DNA from: Lentzea waywayandensis
GTDB lineage: Bacteria > Actinomycetota > Actinomycetes > Mycobacteriales > Pseudonocardiaceae
Assembly (NCBI RefSeq): GCF_900115955.1
Contig: NZ_FOYL01000003.1
Location: forward strand, 777,117-841,116
Reading direction: 5' to 3'
DNA length: 64,000 bases
Shown: positions 13,399 to 20,926 of the stretch, one piece after another
Layout of the letters: the number at the start of each line of letters is the position of its first letter
How positions within the stretch are numbered: the stretch's first letter is position 1
Program-made: the position numbers and the translations under genes
The notes under the pieces: model-generated
What the model was told of the DNA's origin: nothing
What the model saw: only the letters and a program-made list of their open reading frames with translations
Database searches by the model: none

Positions 13399-13944
13399 GT
13401 GAAGAAAACGATTACCGCACTCTCGCTCGTCGCTGCTCTGTTCACCGCCTCGACCATCCCGGCTGCCAGTGCGTCGCCCGCCGCGCCAGAACTCCCAGCC
13501 GCCTGCGCCGGTCTCGTCACGGACCTCGCCGGAAAACTCACGAAAACCGTCAGCAGTCTTCTGCCTCTGCCCAACGTGGGCGCCGTGACACCGTTGATCG
13601 GTGACCTTCTCGGCCTCGTGACCGCGTTGCAGAGTTCGGGCTGTCTGCCGACACCTCCGGTGAGCGTGCCGGGCGTGCCGATACCGGTGAAGGCGGCGGA
13701 GTACACCGGCCCGGTCGACCAGTGCCTGCCGGTCGTGCTGAACCTGATCTCCACCATCGCGGGCCTCGGCGGCACGGTGCTGGGCGCCGCCAGTGGTGCG
13801 CTACCCGATGTCGGCAAGCTCACCGGCCTGCTGACCACGTTGCTCAAGACCGTCACCGACCTGCTGAGCAAGTGCGGCCTGCCGGCGCCTCCCGGCGGCC
13901 TGCCCGCACTCCCCGGCCTGCCGTTGCCGGTCCAGAACAGCTGA
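13399..13944 (+). CDS. Secreted hydrophobic protein with two copies of a Cys-pair module
   Basis: 181 residues; function unknown. A clear Sec signal peptide (KK, hydrophobic core, ASA cleavage about residue 26) is followed by two similar halves. Each starts with a Cys, runs through about 45 hydrophobic residues rich in Leu/Val/Gly/Thr, and ends S-x-C-x-L-P-x-P-P and a Pro-rich tail (VPGVPIPV in the first, LPGLPLPV in the second). Four cysteines suggest one disulfide per module. The GTG start is chosen because AAGGTAG precedes it and the signal peptide begins there; a longer frame from 13369 adds MNCALRKK. A strong terminator follows directly, so it is monocistronic. Confidence 0.85.
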   Translation: MKKTITALSLVAALFTASTIPAASASPAAPELPAACAGLVTDLAGKLTKTVSSLLPLPNVGAVTPLIGDLLGLVTALQSSGCLPTPPVSVPGVPIPVKAAEYTGPVDQCLPVVLNLISTIAGLGGTVLGAASGALPDVGKLTGLLTTLLKTVTDLLSKCGLPAPPGGLPALPGLPLPVQNS

Positions 13945-13961
13945 TCTGAAAATCGCGGGGT

Positions 13962-14001
13962 GAGAAGGGCCCGTCACCGGTCTCGGTGACGGGCCCTTCT
14001 C
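13962..14001 (+). terminator. Strong hairpin terminator
   Basis: A perfect 17-bp stem, GAGAAGGGCCCGTCACC (13962-13978) with its complement at 13985-14001, around a 6-nt loop. It lies 17 nt after the stop of the secreted protein gene. Confidence 0.85.
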
Positions 14002-14188
14002 GTGTGCGCGGAGCGTAGTATTCCGTTTGGGTCAGAATAGCCGTGTCGAGCTGCGCGGTCACCCATTTGTCGCAGTTCAAGTGTTTTCCGGTAAAGCACA
14101 CAATGGTGCTACCGATTCGTTTCTGCGCGGAAGTTGTGGTTAACCTGCAATTGCTCGATCCGCTGCAAGCAGAACGGAAATAACGCAG

Positions 14189-14512
14189 ATGATCAAGAAG
14201 GCAATCGTCCTCGGAGTCGCAATCGCAGGCATGGGCCTGTTCGCGTCGACCGCACAGGCCGCTCCCACCCAGAGCAGGGATGTGCTGGACACGCAGCTGG
14301 TGGGCCCGATCTCCATCACCGCGTTGTCGCACAACCCGTGGACTCCCGGCAACGGCAACGTCACCGGATCGGGCAACATCGGAGGCAACGGCAACAACGT
14401 CGGAAACAACAACAACGGCGGTAACGGCAACAGCAACGGTGGCGGCGGCAACAACGTCGGTGCGGGCAACTCGGGTGGGAACGGCAACAATTCGCCCGGT
14501 TTCCCCGGCTGA
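14189..14512 (+). CDS. Secreted Gly/Asn-rich low-complexity protein
   Basis: 107 residues; function unknown. A signal peptide (MIKKAIVLGVAIAGMGLFAS, cleavage after TAQA about residue 24) leads to a mature chain of about 30 ordinary residues (LVGPISITALSHNPWTPG). The rest is almost only Gly and Asn with scattered Val, Ser and Thr (GGNGNNVGNNNNGGNGN). There are no cysteines. Such composition is typical of self-assembling or surface proteins; a role on aerial hyphae or in adhesion is only a guess. The ribosome site is weak (ACGGAAAT). The 190 nt upstream carry its promoter, not resolved by eye. It converges on the TPR gene with 14 nt between stops. Confidence 0.8.
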   Translation: MIKKAIVLGVAIAGMGLFASTAQAAPTQSRDVLDTQLVGPISITALSHNPWTPGNGNVTGSGNIGGNGNNVGNNNNGGNGNSNGGGGNNVGAGNSGGNGNNSPGFPG

Positions 14513-14526
14513 ACTGACCGCCTGCG

Positions 14527-15654
14527 TTAACTGATCTCCAGACGGGCGCGGGTCGCCGCCACCCGCGGACTCCAGCCCGCGAGCTCGTGCGCTTCGGCCA
14601 CGAGTTCGCGGGCCTTCGCGTTGTCGCCGTCGGCCATCCACGCCCGTGCGATGGTGATCAGGTCGTCGGCGCGGCCCACCGCGTTCTCGCTCGACTCGGC
14701 GGAGTAGCCGGCGAGCTGCCGGGCCGTCTGAGTGTCGCCCTCGACCAACGCCATGATCGCCAGCGTCCCGTTCGCGCGGTACTTCGGGTATCCGGCCTGG
14801 TAGGCGTTGTCGAACATGCTGCGCGCGGTCTCCATCCCGACCTCGGGCGGGAACTGCCCGGACTCGACCGCCAGCACGGCGACGCCGGCGGTGGTCGCCA
14901 TGACGAACGCCAGGTCACGCGTGCTCAGGTCCTCACGGCTGGTCAGCCCGACCACGGTCTGCAGTGCCTCGAGGTACCGCTCGCGGGCGCAGGCCGTGAC
15001 GACCTTGAGCCCGACGACGGTGAGCAGCTCGGGGTGGTCCTTCACCAGTTCCGCGTAGATCCGCTCGGCCTCGTCGAGGTCGCCGCGGTGGTAGGCGTCC
15101 ATGCCGGCGAGCACGCGCGGCCGCGCCTCCAGCTCGCCGAGCGGCCGTCCGGTCATCCTCGGCAGCGAGAACACGTACCAGCCCAGGCTGGTGTGGCCGG
15201 GCTTCTCGACCGGCATGAGCTGAAGCAGGAAGCAGGCCGTGGCGGCGAGGGCCATGCCCTTGCCGAACGCGCTGCCGGCCGCGAGCCACATCAGGGCCGC
15301 GACGGCCGCGCAGAAGACGATCGCGAACACTCCGTTCAGGACGGTCCGCGTGCGTACACCCGGCTTGAGCCCGGTGATCCCGACCGTGGCGAGCACCGGG
15401 ATGGTGCGCAGGACGACCCGCTGATGCGTCCACGTCCACGACTTGAGCTCGGCGCCGAGGCCGATGATCACGTGGGTGATCCGGAGTCCGAAGAGGACGG
15501 CGCCGAGCGCCAGGCCCGCCTGGACAGCGGTCAGTTCCACGAGCAGGCCGACCAGTGCTCCGGCGAGGCCGAGGTAGAACTCCGGGAGGGTCCAGGCGAT
15601 CGTGCCGGCCACCACCAGTGCCGTCACGATCCAGCGCACAACTGTCACGATCAC
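14527..15654 (-). CDS. Membrane protein with N-terminal helices and C-terminal TPR-like repeats
   Basis: 375 residues. About four transmembrane helices lie in the first 170 residues. They are followed by a soluble part with tetratricopeptide-like pairs (MDAYHRGDLDEAERIYAELV; LAIMALVEGDTQTARQLA; ARAWMADGDNAKARELVAEA). The membrane part recalls M50-like proteins but has no HExxH, so no protease activity is claimed. The GTG start at 15654 lacks a ribosome site; GTG at 15648 with TAACGT 9 nt upstream is a leaderless alternative. It lies 34 nt after the rhodanese gene in the same direction. Substrate or partner unknown. Confidence 0.8.
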   Translation of the reverse strand: MIVTVVRWIVTALVVAGTIAWTLPEFYLGLAGALVGLLVELTAVQAGLALGAVLFGLRITHVIIGLGAELKSWTWTHQRVVLRTIPVLATVGITGLKPGVRTRTVLNGVFAIVFCAAVAALMWLAAGSAFGKGMALAATACFLLQLMPVEKPGHTSLGWYVFSLPRMTGRPLGELEARPRVLAGMDAYHRGDLDEAERIYAELVKDHPELLTVVGLKVVTACARERYLEALQTVVGLTSREDLSTRDLAFVMATTAGVAVLAVESGQFPPEVGMETARSMFDNAYQAGYPKYRANGTLAIMALVEGDTQTARQLAGYSAESSENAVGRADDLITIARAWMADGDNAKARELVAEAHELAGWSPRVAATRARLEIS

Positions 15655-15688
15655 CAGACGTTACCGGCGGGACGGCGGTTCCCCGGCG

Positions 15689-16078
15689 TCAGACCACCGG
15701 CTGCGACCCGCCCTCGCGGATCGGCAGGCCGGCCGCGCGCCAGCCCCGGTACCCGCCGACGAGGTCCGTCGCGTTGGGCAGCCCGACCCGTTGCAGGTCC
15801 CGCGCCGCCAGGGACGACGCCCAGCCCTCGTTGCACACCACGACGACGGTCGTGTCCGGAGTGAAGCCCGGCAGCCGCCACTCGCCGTCCGGGTCGAGCC
15901 GCCACTCCAGCACGATCCGCTCGACCACGACGGAGTTCTCGATCTCGCCCTCGGCCAGCCGGTTGTGGGCCGGCCGGATGTCCACGACCAGCACGTCCTC
16001 CAGTGCGAGCACCTCGTGCGGTTCCAGCCGCTTGAGGTGCGAGCGCGCCTCTTCGAGGATGGTGTCGAGGTTGCTCAC
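15689..16078 (-). CDS. Single-domain rhodanese-like sulfurtransferase
   Basis: 129 residues. Rhodanese fold with VVDIRPAHNR and the active-site loop VCNEGWASS, in which C82 is the persulfide cysteine. GTG start overlaps the TGA of the cysteine dioxygenase gene by 4 nt (GTGA), indicating translational coupling. CDO-rhodanese pairs are common in actinomycetes; the likely job is handling sulfur released in cysteine catabolism. A much longer reading on this strand is an out-of-frame extension through the CDO gene and is rejected. Confidence 0.9.
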   Translation of the reverse strand: MSNLDTILEEARSHLKRLEPHEVLALEDVLVVDIRPAHNRLAEGEIENSVVVERIVLEWRLDPDGEWRLPGFTPDTTVVVVCNEGWASSLAARDLQRVGLPNATDLVGGYRGWRAAGLPIREGGSQPVV

Positions 16079-16674
16079 GGGCCCTCCAGGTCGGCCAGCT
16101 GACGCAGTTCTGCCAGCGGCAGGCGCTGCGCGGGCAGCGGCGGGATCGAGTCGGGGATGTCGAGCAGCGACGCGTACTCGCGGGTCGGCACGAGCGGCGG
16201 CGAGTAGGCGTGCACGGTCGCGGCCGGTCCGTCGAACGGGTTCAGCACCTGGTGCGCCCGCCCGGACCCGAAGCCCAGCGCCTCCCCGGTGGTCCGCACC
16301 GCGGACCGGATCGGCCCGGCGGGGTAGCGGTAGTCCTCCTGCAACTGGCCCGTCAGCACGGTGAACGAGCCGGCCGAGCCACCGTGGTCGTGCGGTTCGG
16401 TGCCCTGCCCCGGCAGCCACGACAGCAGCCACAGCTCGACGCCCTCGGTCAGTCCCAACCGCGCCCACCAGCGGCGTTCGGTCGAGTAGTCGAGGATCTG
16501 GAGAAGTCCGGTGGTCAGCTCGCTCGCCACGAACGAGGTCAGATCGCGCAGCTCGCGCGGCGTCCACAGCGACCGGGACGGGTGGATCACGTCACGCAGC
16601 AGCTGACTGTCCAGCGCCGGGTGGAGGTCGAATTGATCTTGGCCGGAAATGTTTCCGGCATAGGTCGAAGTCAC
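16075..16674 (-). CDS. Cysteine dioxygenase type I
   Basis: Cupin non-haem iron enzyme oxidising L-cysteine to cysteine sulfinate. 199 residues. The iron ligands are visible as H95 and H97 in TEPHDHGGS and probably H155 in TVHAYSPP. GTG start with AGGAG 8 nt upstream. First structural gene of a two-gene operon with the rhodanese. It is preceded by a candidate Cys leader peptide and attenuator, so expression may respond to charged tRNA-Cys. The 199-residue length fits bacterial CDO. Confidence 0.93.
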   Translation of the reverse strand: MTSTYAGNISGQDQFDLHPALDSQLLRDVIHPSRSLWTPRELRDLTSFVASELTTGLLQILDYSTERRWWARLGLTEGVELWLLSWLPGQGTEPHDHGGSAGSFTVLTGQLQEDYRYPAGPIRSAVRTTGEALGFGSGRAHQVLNPFDGPAATVHAYSPPLVPTREYASLLDIPDSIPPLPAQRLPLAELRQLADLEGP

Positions 16675-16718
16675 GCACTCGCTCCTGAAGGCCGCGTCGG
16701 GTACGGGGTAGCGATCAA

Positions 16719-16755
16719 GACGCGACGCAGGGCGCTTCAGCGCATGCGTCGCGTC
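16719..16755 (-). promoter_or_regulatory. Attenuator-like hairpin upstream of cysteine dioxygenase
   Basis: A perfect 11-bp inverted repeat, GACGCGACGCA / TGCGTCGCGTC, with an inner GCGC-TGAA-GCGC helix, read on the minus strand. The stop codon of the leader ORF (16737-16739) is in the loop. TTGATC follows the stem. It begins 45 nt before the CDO start. Confidence 0.6.
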
Positions 16756-16823
16756 GAGCTACACCCGCACGACGCGACGAGCACGAGATCGATCGTGCGG
16801 TCAGTCCAGCAGTAGACGACCAC
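16737..16823 (-). CDS. Candidate cysteine leader peptide (28 aa)
   Basis: Short ORF from GTG 16823 to TGA 16737 upstream of the CDO-rhodanese operon. It contains YCWTDRTIDLVLVASCGC; the R-x-IDL...S..C pattern resembles actinobacterial leader peptides that I remember in front of sulfur genes. Three cysteines, two as TGC-GGG-TGT shortly before the stop. No ribosome site is visible, so it would have to be leaderless. Its last codons form the left arm of the attenuator-like hairpin. A second frame here also contains cysteines but has no good start. Confidence 0.5.
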   Translation of the reverse strand: MVVYCWTDRTIDLVLVASCGCSSTRRMR

Positions 16824-16916
16824 GAACGTGATGGTGCCAGACGTTCTCCGAATGTGGCTAGAGCGTCCATTTGCCGGAAGAACCTCTGCCACAGAGTCAA
16901 GTAACCGCAAGGAGTA

Positions 16917-19031
16917 TCAGCGCGGGAGCCGCAGCACGAGCAACGAGCGAGCCGCCACCGTCACCTTCTCCCGCGGCGCGAAGGAACCGGGATTGGCGGG
17001 GGAGCCGTCCGCCGTCGTCGTGTCCAGATACGGCTCGTACGCCGGCCCGTAGCGCTCGTGCGGCAGCGTCACGCTGATTTCTTCGGCACCGGCGTGCATC
17101 AGCATCAGCCACGAGTCGTCGGACACGAGCTCGCCCTCGCGCGTGCGCGAGAGGCAGTTCGAGCCGTCGATGAACATGCCGAGCGTGCGGCGGCCCTCGT
17201 CGAACCAGTCCGTCTCGGCCATCTCCTGCCCGTCCGGCCGGAACCACACCAGGTCCGGGTTGCCGCTGGGGGTCGTGCGGCCCTCGAAGAACTCGGGCTG
17301 CCGCAACGCGGGCGACGACGCGCGCAGTTCGATCAGCCGTTGCGTGAACCCCAGCAGCGCCTTCCCCGCGTCGCCCGTCGTCCAGTCGACCCACGAGACG
17401 CGGTTGTCGAGGCAGTACGGGTTGTTGTTGCCGCCCTGGGTGCGCCACATCTCGTCGCCCGCGGTCATCATCGGCGTGCCGGTCGACAGCAGCAGCGTCG
17501 CGAGCAGGTTCCGCGCCTGCTTGGCCCGCAGCGACAGGATCTCGGGATCGGTCGTCTCGCCCTCGGCGCCGCAGTTCCACGAACGGTTGTCGTTCGTGCC
17601 GTCGCGGTTCTCCTCGCCGTTCTCGTCGTTGTGCTTGTCGTTGTACGACACCAGGTCCCGCAGCGTGAACCCGTCGTGCGCGGTGATGAAGTTGATCGAC
17701 TGCCACGGCCGGCGCAGGTCGTCCGCGTAGAGGTCGCTCGACCCGGAGAGCCGGTACGCGAGATCGCGCACGGACGTGTGGCCGCGCCAGAAGTCCCGGA
17801 CCGTGTCGCGGTAGCGGCCGTTCCACTCGGCCCACTGCACCCCGAAGTCGCCGACGCGATACCCGTCGCCGGTCGCGTCCCACGGCTCGGCGATCAGCTT
17901 GGACCGGCACAGCACCGGGTCCGTCGTGATGGCCGTCAGCAACGCGCTGTCGCGGTCGAAGAACCCGCCGCCGGGACGGCCCATGGTCGAGGCGAGGTCG
18001 AACCGGAACCCGTCGACGCCCATCTCGTCCGCCCAGTACCGCAGCGAGTCCGTGACCAGCCGCACGACCTGCGGCGACCCGGCGTCCAGCGTGTTGCCGC
18101 AGCCGGTGATGTCGACCGTGCTGCCGCCACCGGCGTGCAGGTAGTACCCCGGCGCGTCGTAGCCGCGGAAGGAGACCGTCGGCCCGTCGGGACCGCCCTC
18201 GCAGGTGTGGTTGTAGACGACGTCGATCAGCACCTCGATGTTCGCCGCGTGCAGTGCCGCGACCATCGTGCGGAACTCCTGGATCTCGCGGCCCGGTTCG
18301 CTCGCATAGGCGGCGTGCGGCGCGCAGTAGCCGAGCGGCGAGTAGCCCCAGTAGTTTCGCGCGCCCCGGCTCAGCAGCGACGGTTCGTCCAGGAAGGCCT
18401 GGACCGGCAGCAGTTCGACCGTGGTGACGCCGAGCCGCGTGAGGTGCTCGATCGCCGCCGGATGCGCCAGCCCCAGGTACGTGCCTCGCAGCTTCTCCGG
18501 GATCTCCGGGTGGTTCTTCGTGAAGCCCTTGACGTGCATCTCGTAGATGACGGCCTCTTCGAACGGCACCTCGGGCTTCACGCCCGTGTCCACGCCGCCC
18601 GGCGAGCTCACGACGCTCAGGGGCACGCTCCCGAGCGAGTCGACCGCGGACGGCGGCCCGTGCATCGGATCGCCCACGTAGCCCAGAACGGCGTTCAGGT
18701 CCGTGATCCCGCCCTCGATCTGCCGCGCGTACGGGTCGACCAGCAGTTTCGCCGGGTTGCAGCGCAGGCCGCGGCCCGCGTCGTACGGCCCGTGCACCCG
18801 GAACCCGTACCGCTGACCAGGCATGACGCCGGGCACGAGCCCGTGCCAGACGCCGAACGTCCGTTCGGTCAGCTCGACCCGTTTCTCGGCGCCGTCGTCG
18901 TCGATCAGGCAGACCTCGACCGCGTCGGCGACGTGGGACGTCACCGCGAACCGGACACCGCCTGCTTCGGCGTGTGCCCCCAGTGGGAACGGTCGGCCTG
19001 CCAGCACCTCGGACTCGGGTCGCGTAGCCAT
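16917..19031 (-). CDS. glgX: Glycogen debranching enzyme GlgX
   Basis: GH13 isoamylase-type enzyme cleaving alpha-1,6 branches, complementary to GlgP. 704 residues. An N-terminal CBM48 region (GAHAEAGGVRFAV to about 110) is followed by a barrel with D345 (FRFDLAS), E382 (LIAEPWD) and D453 (TAHDGFTL). The GlgX-specific NYWGYSPLGY, NDKHNDENGEENRDG and GGNNNPYCLDN segments are present. ATG start with only a weak ribosome site. It is monocistronic and divergent from the ABC ATPase gene. The gene stops about 90 nt from the CDO leader, which is read in the same direction. Confidence 0.95.
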   Translation of the reverse strand: MATRPESEVLAGRPFPLGAHAEAGGVRFAVTSHVADAVEVCLIDDDGAEKRVELTERTFGVWHGLVPGVMPGQRYGFRVHGPYDAGRGLRCNPAKLLVDPYARQIEGGITDLNAVLGYVGDPMHGPPSAVDSLGSVPLSVVSSPGGVDTGVKPEVPFEEAVIYEMHVKGFTKNHPEIPEKLRGTYLGLAHPAAIEHLTRLGVTTVELLPVQAFLDEPSLLSRGARNYWGYSPLGYCAPHAAYASEPGREIQEFRTMVAALHAANIEVLIDVVYNHTCEGGPDGPTVSFRGYDAPGYYLHAGGGSTVDITGCGNTLDAGSPQVVRLVTDSLRYWADEMGVDGFRFDLASTMGRPGGGFFDRDSALLTAITTDPVLCRSKLIAEPWDATGDGYRVGDFGVQWAEWNGRYRDTVRDFWRGHTSVRDLAYRLSGSSDLYADDLRRPWQSINFITAHDGFTLRDLVSYNDKHNDENGEENRDGTNDNRSWNCGAEGETTDPEILSLRAKQARNLLATLLLSTGTPMMTAGDEMWRTQGGNNNPYCLDNRVSWVDWTTGDAGKALLGFTQRLIELRASSPALRQPEFFEGRTTPSGNPDLVWFRPDGQEMAETDWFDEGRRTLGMFIDGSNCLSRTREGELVSDDSWLMLMHAGAEEISVTLPHERYGPAYEPYLDTTTADGSPANPGSFAPREKVTVAARSLLVLRLPR

Positions 19032-19134
19032 GCACCGATCTTGGCATCCGCGACCGACAAAAAACTTGAGAGTTCACACAGGCGGCCCAGCGGTCTCACC
19101 CGGCGCGTGGGACACCCCGATGGAGGACCCGTGC

Positions 19135-19962
19135 ATGGCCGTTCGGAAGAATGGAGCCGTGGCGGACGTCGACGTGACAGATCTGGTCGTGCACATGGCG
19201 GGCGTATCGGTCCGCCGCGGGAAGAACACGCTGGTCGGCAACATCGACTGGAGCGTGGAACTGGACGAGCGCTGGGTGGTGCTGGGCCCGAACGGTGCCG
19301 GCAAGACCACCCTGCTACGGCTCTCCAGCGCCGACCTGCACCCGACCAAGGGCAAGGTCCACCTCCTGGGTGAACGTCTGGGCAAAACGGACGTCCAGGA
19401 GCTCAAGCCCCGGATCGGTCTGTGCTCCGCGGCGCTCGGCGGCCGCATCCCGCCCGACGAGACGGTGGTCGACCTGGTCGTCTCCGCCGGCTACGCGGTG
19501 CTCGGCCGCTGGCGCGAGGAGTACGGCAAGCAGGACACGGACCGCGCCCGCGAACTGCTCGGCACCCTCGGCATGGCGCACCTCGCCGACCGCCTCTACG
19601 GCACGTTGAGCGAGGGCGAGCGCAAGCGCACGCTGATCGCCCGCGCGTTGATGACCGACCCCGAGATGCTGCTGCTCGACGAGCCCGCCGCGGGCCTCGA
19701 CCTGGGCGGCCGCGAGGACCTGGTCGCGAAGCTCTCGGAGCTGGCGCTCGACCCGGACGCGCCCGCGATGGTGCTGGTCACGCACCACGTCGAGGAGATC
19801 CCGCCCGGCTTCACCCACGCGCTGCTGCTGCGCGAGGGCTCGATCGTCGCCCAGGGTCTGCTGGACGACGTCCTCACCGAAGAGAACCTCTCCAAGACCT
19901 TCGGTCAGGACCTGGAGCTGCAGAAGTCCGGGGACCGCTTCTTCGCCCGCCGCAAGGTCTGA
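19135..19962 (+). CDS. ABC transporter ATP-binding protein
   Basis: 275 residues with Walker A GPNGAGKTT, a signature LSEGERKR (variant of LSGGQ) and Walker B MLLLDEPAAGLD, then a switch histidine VTHHVEE. No permease gene is adjacent, so the substrate is unknown; similar stand-alone ATPases occur in mycobacteria. The ATG at 19135 has GGAGG 8 nt upstream; ATG 19120 and GTG 19159 are in-frame alternatives. Divergent from glgX across 103 nt. Confidence 0.9.
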   Translation: MAVRKNGAVADVDVTDLVVHMAGVSVRRGKNTLVGNIDWSVELDERWVVLGPNGAGKTTLLRLSSADLHPTKGKVHLLGERLGKTDVQELKPRIGLCSAALGGRIPPDETVVDLVVSAGYAVLGRWREEYGKQDTDRARELLGTLGMAHLADRLYGTLSEGERKRTLIARALMTDPEMLLLDEPAAGLDLGGREDLVAKLSELALDPDAPAMVLVTHHVEEIPPGFTHALLLREGSIVAQGLLDDVLTEENLSKTFGQDLELQKSGDRFFARRKV

Positions 19963-19990
19963 GTTTTTTGCCGCTGCTCCGCAGACGGCG

Positions 19991-20093
19991 GCGAGTTCGC
20001 CGGGAAGCCGGTCGTCCGGTCAATCGCCGGCACCGAATTGGGCTTCGCCGAATCCGGCACCGGCGGTTGACCGGACGACCGGCGCGAACTCGC
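19991..20093. repeat. Large imperfect inverted repeat between two genes
   Basis: Arms of about 45 nt: GCGAGTTCG...GGTCGTCCGGTCAATCGCCGG on the left and its near-complement CCGGCGGTTGACCGGACGACC...CGAACTCGC on the right, around a loop of about 15 nt. It sits between the ABC ATPase stop and the enoyl-CoA hydratase start. It may be a terminator with processing function or a decayed mobile remnant; it has no terminal T-run. Confidence 0.6.
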
Positions 20094-20146
20094 GACTACC
20101 GGGCGGTAACGTACGGTCGATCCGGGTACTCATCGAGGAGGGTCTG

Positions 20147-20926
20147 TTGGCTGAGTTCGTGAGGCTTGAGGTCGAGGACGGGATCGGCACGATCCGCCTG
20201 GAGCGGCCGCCGATGAACGCCCTGAACCGGCAGGTGCAGACCGAGCTCCAGGCCGCCGCGAAGGAGGCCTCGGAGCGTTCGGACGTCTACGCGGTCATCG
20301 TCTACGGCGGCGAGAAGGTCTTCGCGGCCGGCGCGGACGTCAAGGAGTTCGCGCAGATCTCCCACGCCGAGATGACGCTGCGGGCCAAGGGCCTGTCGGA
20401 CGCTCTCGGCGCGCTGGCCTCGGTGCCCAAGCCGACGGTCGCCGCGATCACGGGGTACGCGCTGGGCGGCGGCTTCGAGGTCGCGCTCGGCTGCGACCGC
20501 CGCATCGCCGGTGACAACGCGAAGGTCGGCCAGCCCGAGATCCTGCTCGGCCTGATCCCCGGCGGTGGCGGCACGCAGCGCCTCGCCCGGTTGATCGGTC
20601 CGTCGAAGACCAAGGACCTGCTCTACACCGGCCGGTTCGTCGGCGCCCAGGAGGCGTTGGAGATCGGCATGGTCGACGAGGTCGTCGCACCCGACGACGT
20701 GTACGCCGCGGCCGTGCGGTGGGCCAAGCAGTTCGTGAACGGGCCCGTGCTGGCCCTGGCCGCGACGAAGGCCGCCGTCGACGGTGGTCTCGACACCGAC
20801 CTGGAGTCGGGCCTGAAGCTCGAAAGCCACCTCTTCGCGGCGTTGTTCGCGACGGAGGACAAGAAGAACGGCGTGGAGTCGTTCATCGCGAACGGTCCCG
20901 GAAAGGCGAAGTTCAGTGGCAACTGA
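20147..20926 (+). CDS. Enoyl-CoA hydratase/isomerase family protein
   Basis: 259 residues of the crotonase fold. It has the oxyanion-hole segment FAAGADVKEF (about 62-71), the second GYALGGGFEVALGCD and the glutamate-containing GQPEILLGLIPGGGGTQRL expected of true hydratases. It ends LESHLFAALFATEDKKNGVESF, as in FadB-type hydratases of actinobacteria. TTG start supported by GAGGAGGG 5 nt upstream. Its stop overlaps the next gene by 11 nt, and a methyltransferase and a THUMP-like protein follow in one operon; the metabolic link between them is not obvious. Confidence 0.92.
   Translation: MAEFVRLEVEDGIGTIRLERPPMNALNRQVQTELQAAAKEASERSDVYAVIVYGGEKVFAAGADVKEFAQISHAEMTLRAKGLSDALGALASVPKPTVAAITGYALGGGFEVALGCDRRIAGDNAKVGQPEILLGLIPGGGGTQRLARLIGPSKTKDLLYTGRFVGAQEALEIGMVDEVVAPDDVYAAAVRWAKQFVNGPVLALAATKAAVDGGLDTDLESGLKLESHLFAALFATEDKKNGVESFIANGPGKAKFSGN

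Noticed and set aside
14527..15654. Site-2 (M50) protease
   Set aside because: Membrane segment is suggestive but HExxH and the LDG/NPDG motif are absent.
16715..16900. Longer Cys-containing frame (ending ACAEAPCVAS) as the CDO leader
   Set aside because: Starts from a TTG with no ribosome site or -10 at leaderless distance, and lacks the IDL...S..C pattern; kept only as an alternative.
19963..19972. T-run after the ABC ATPase stop as a terminator
   Set aside because: No stem precedes the T-run; the large inverted repeat lies after it.
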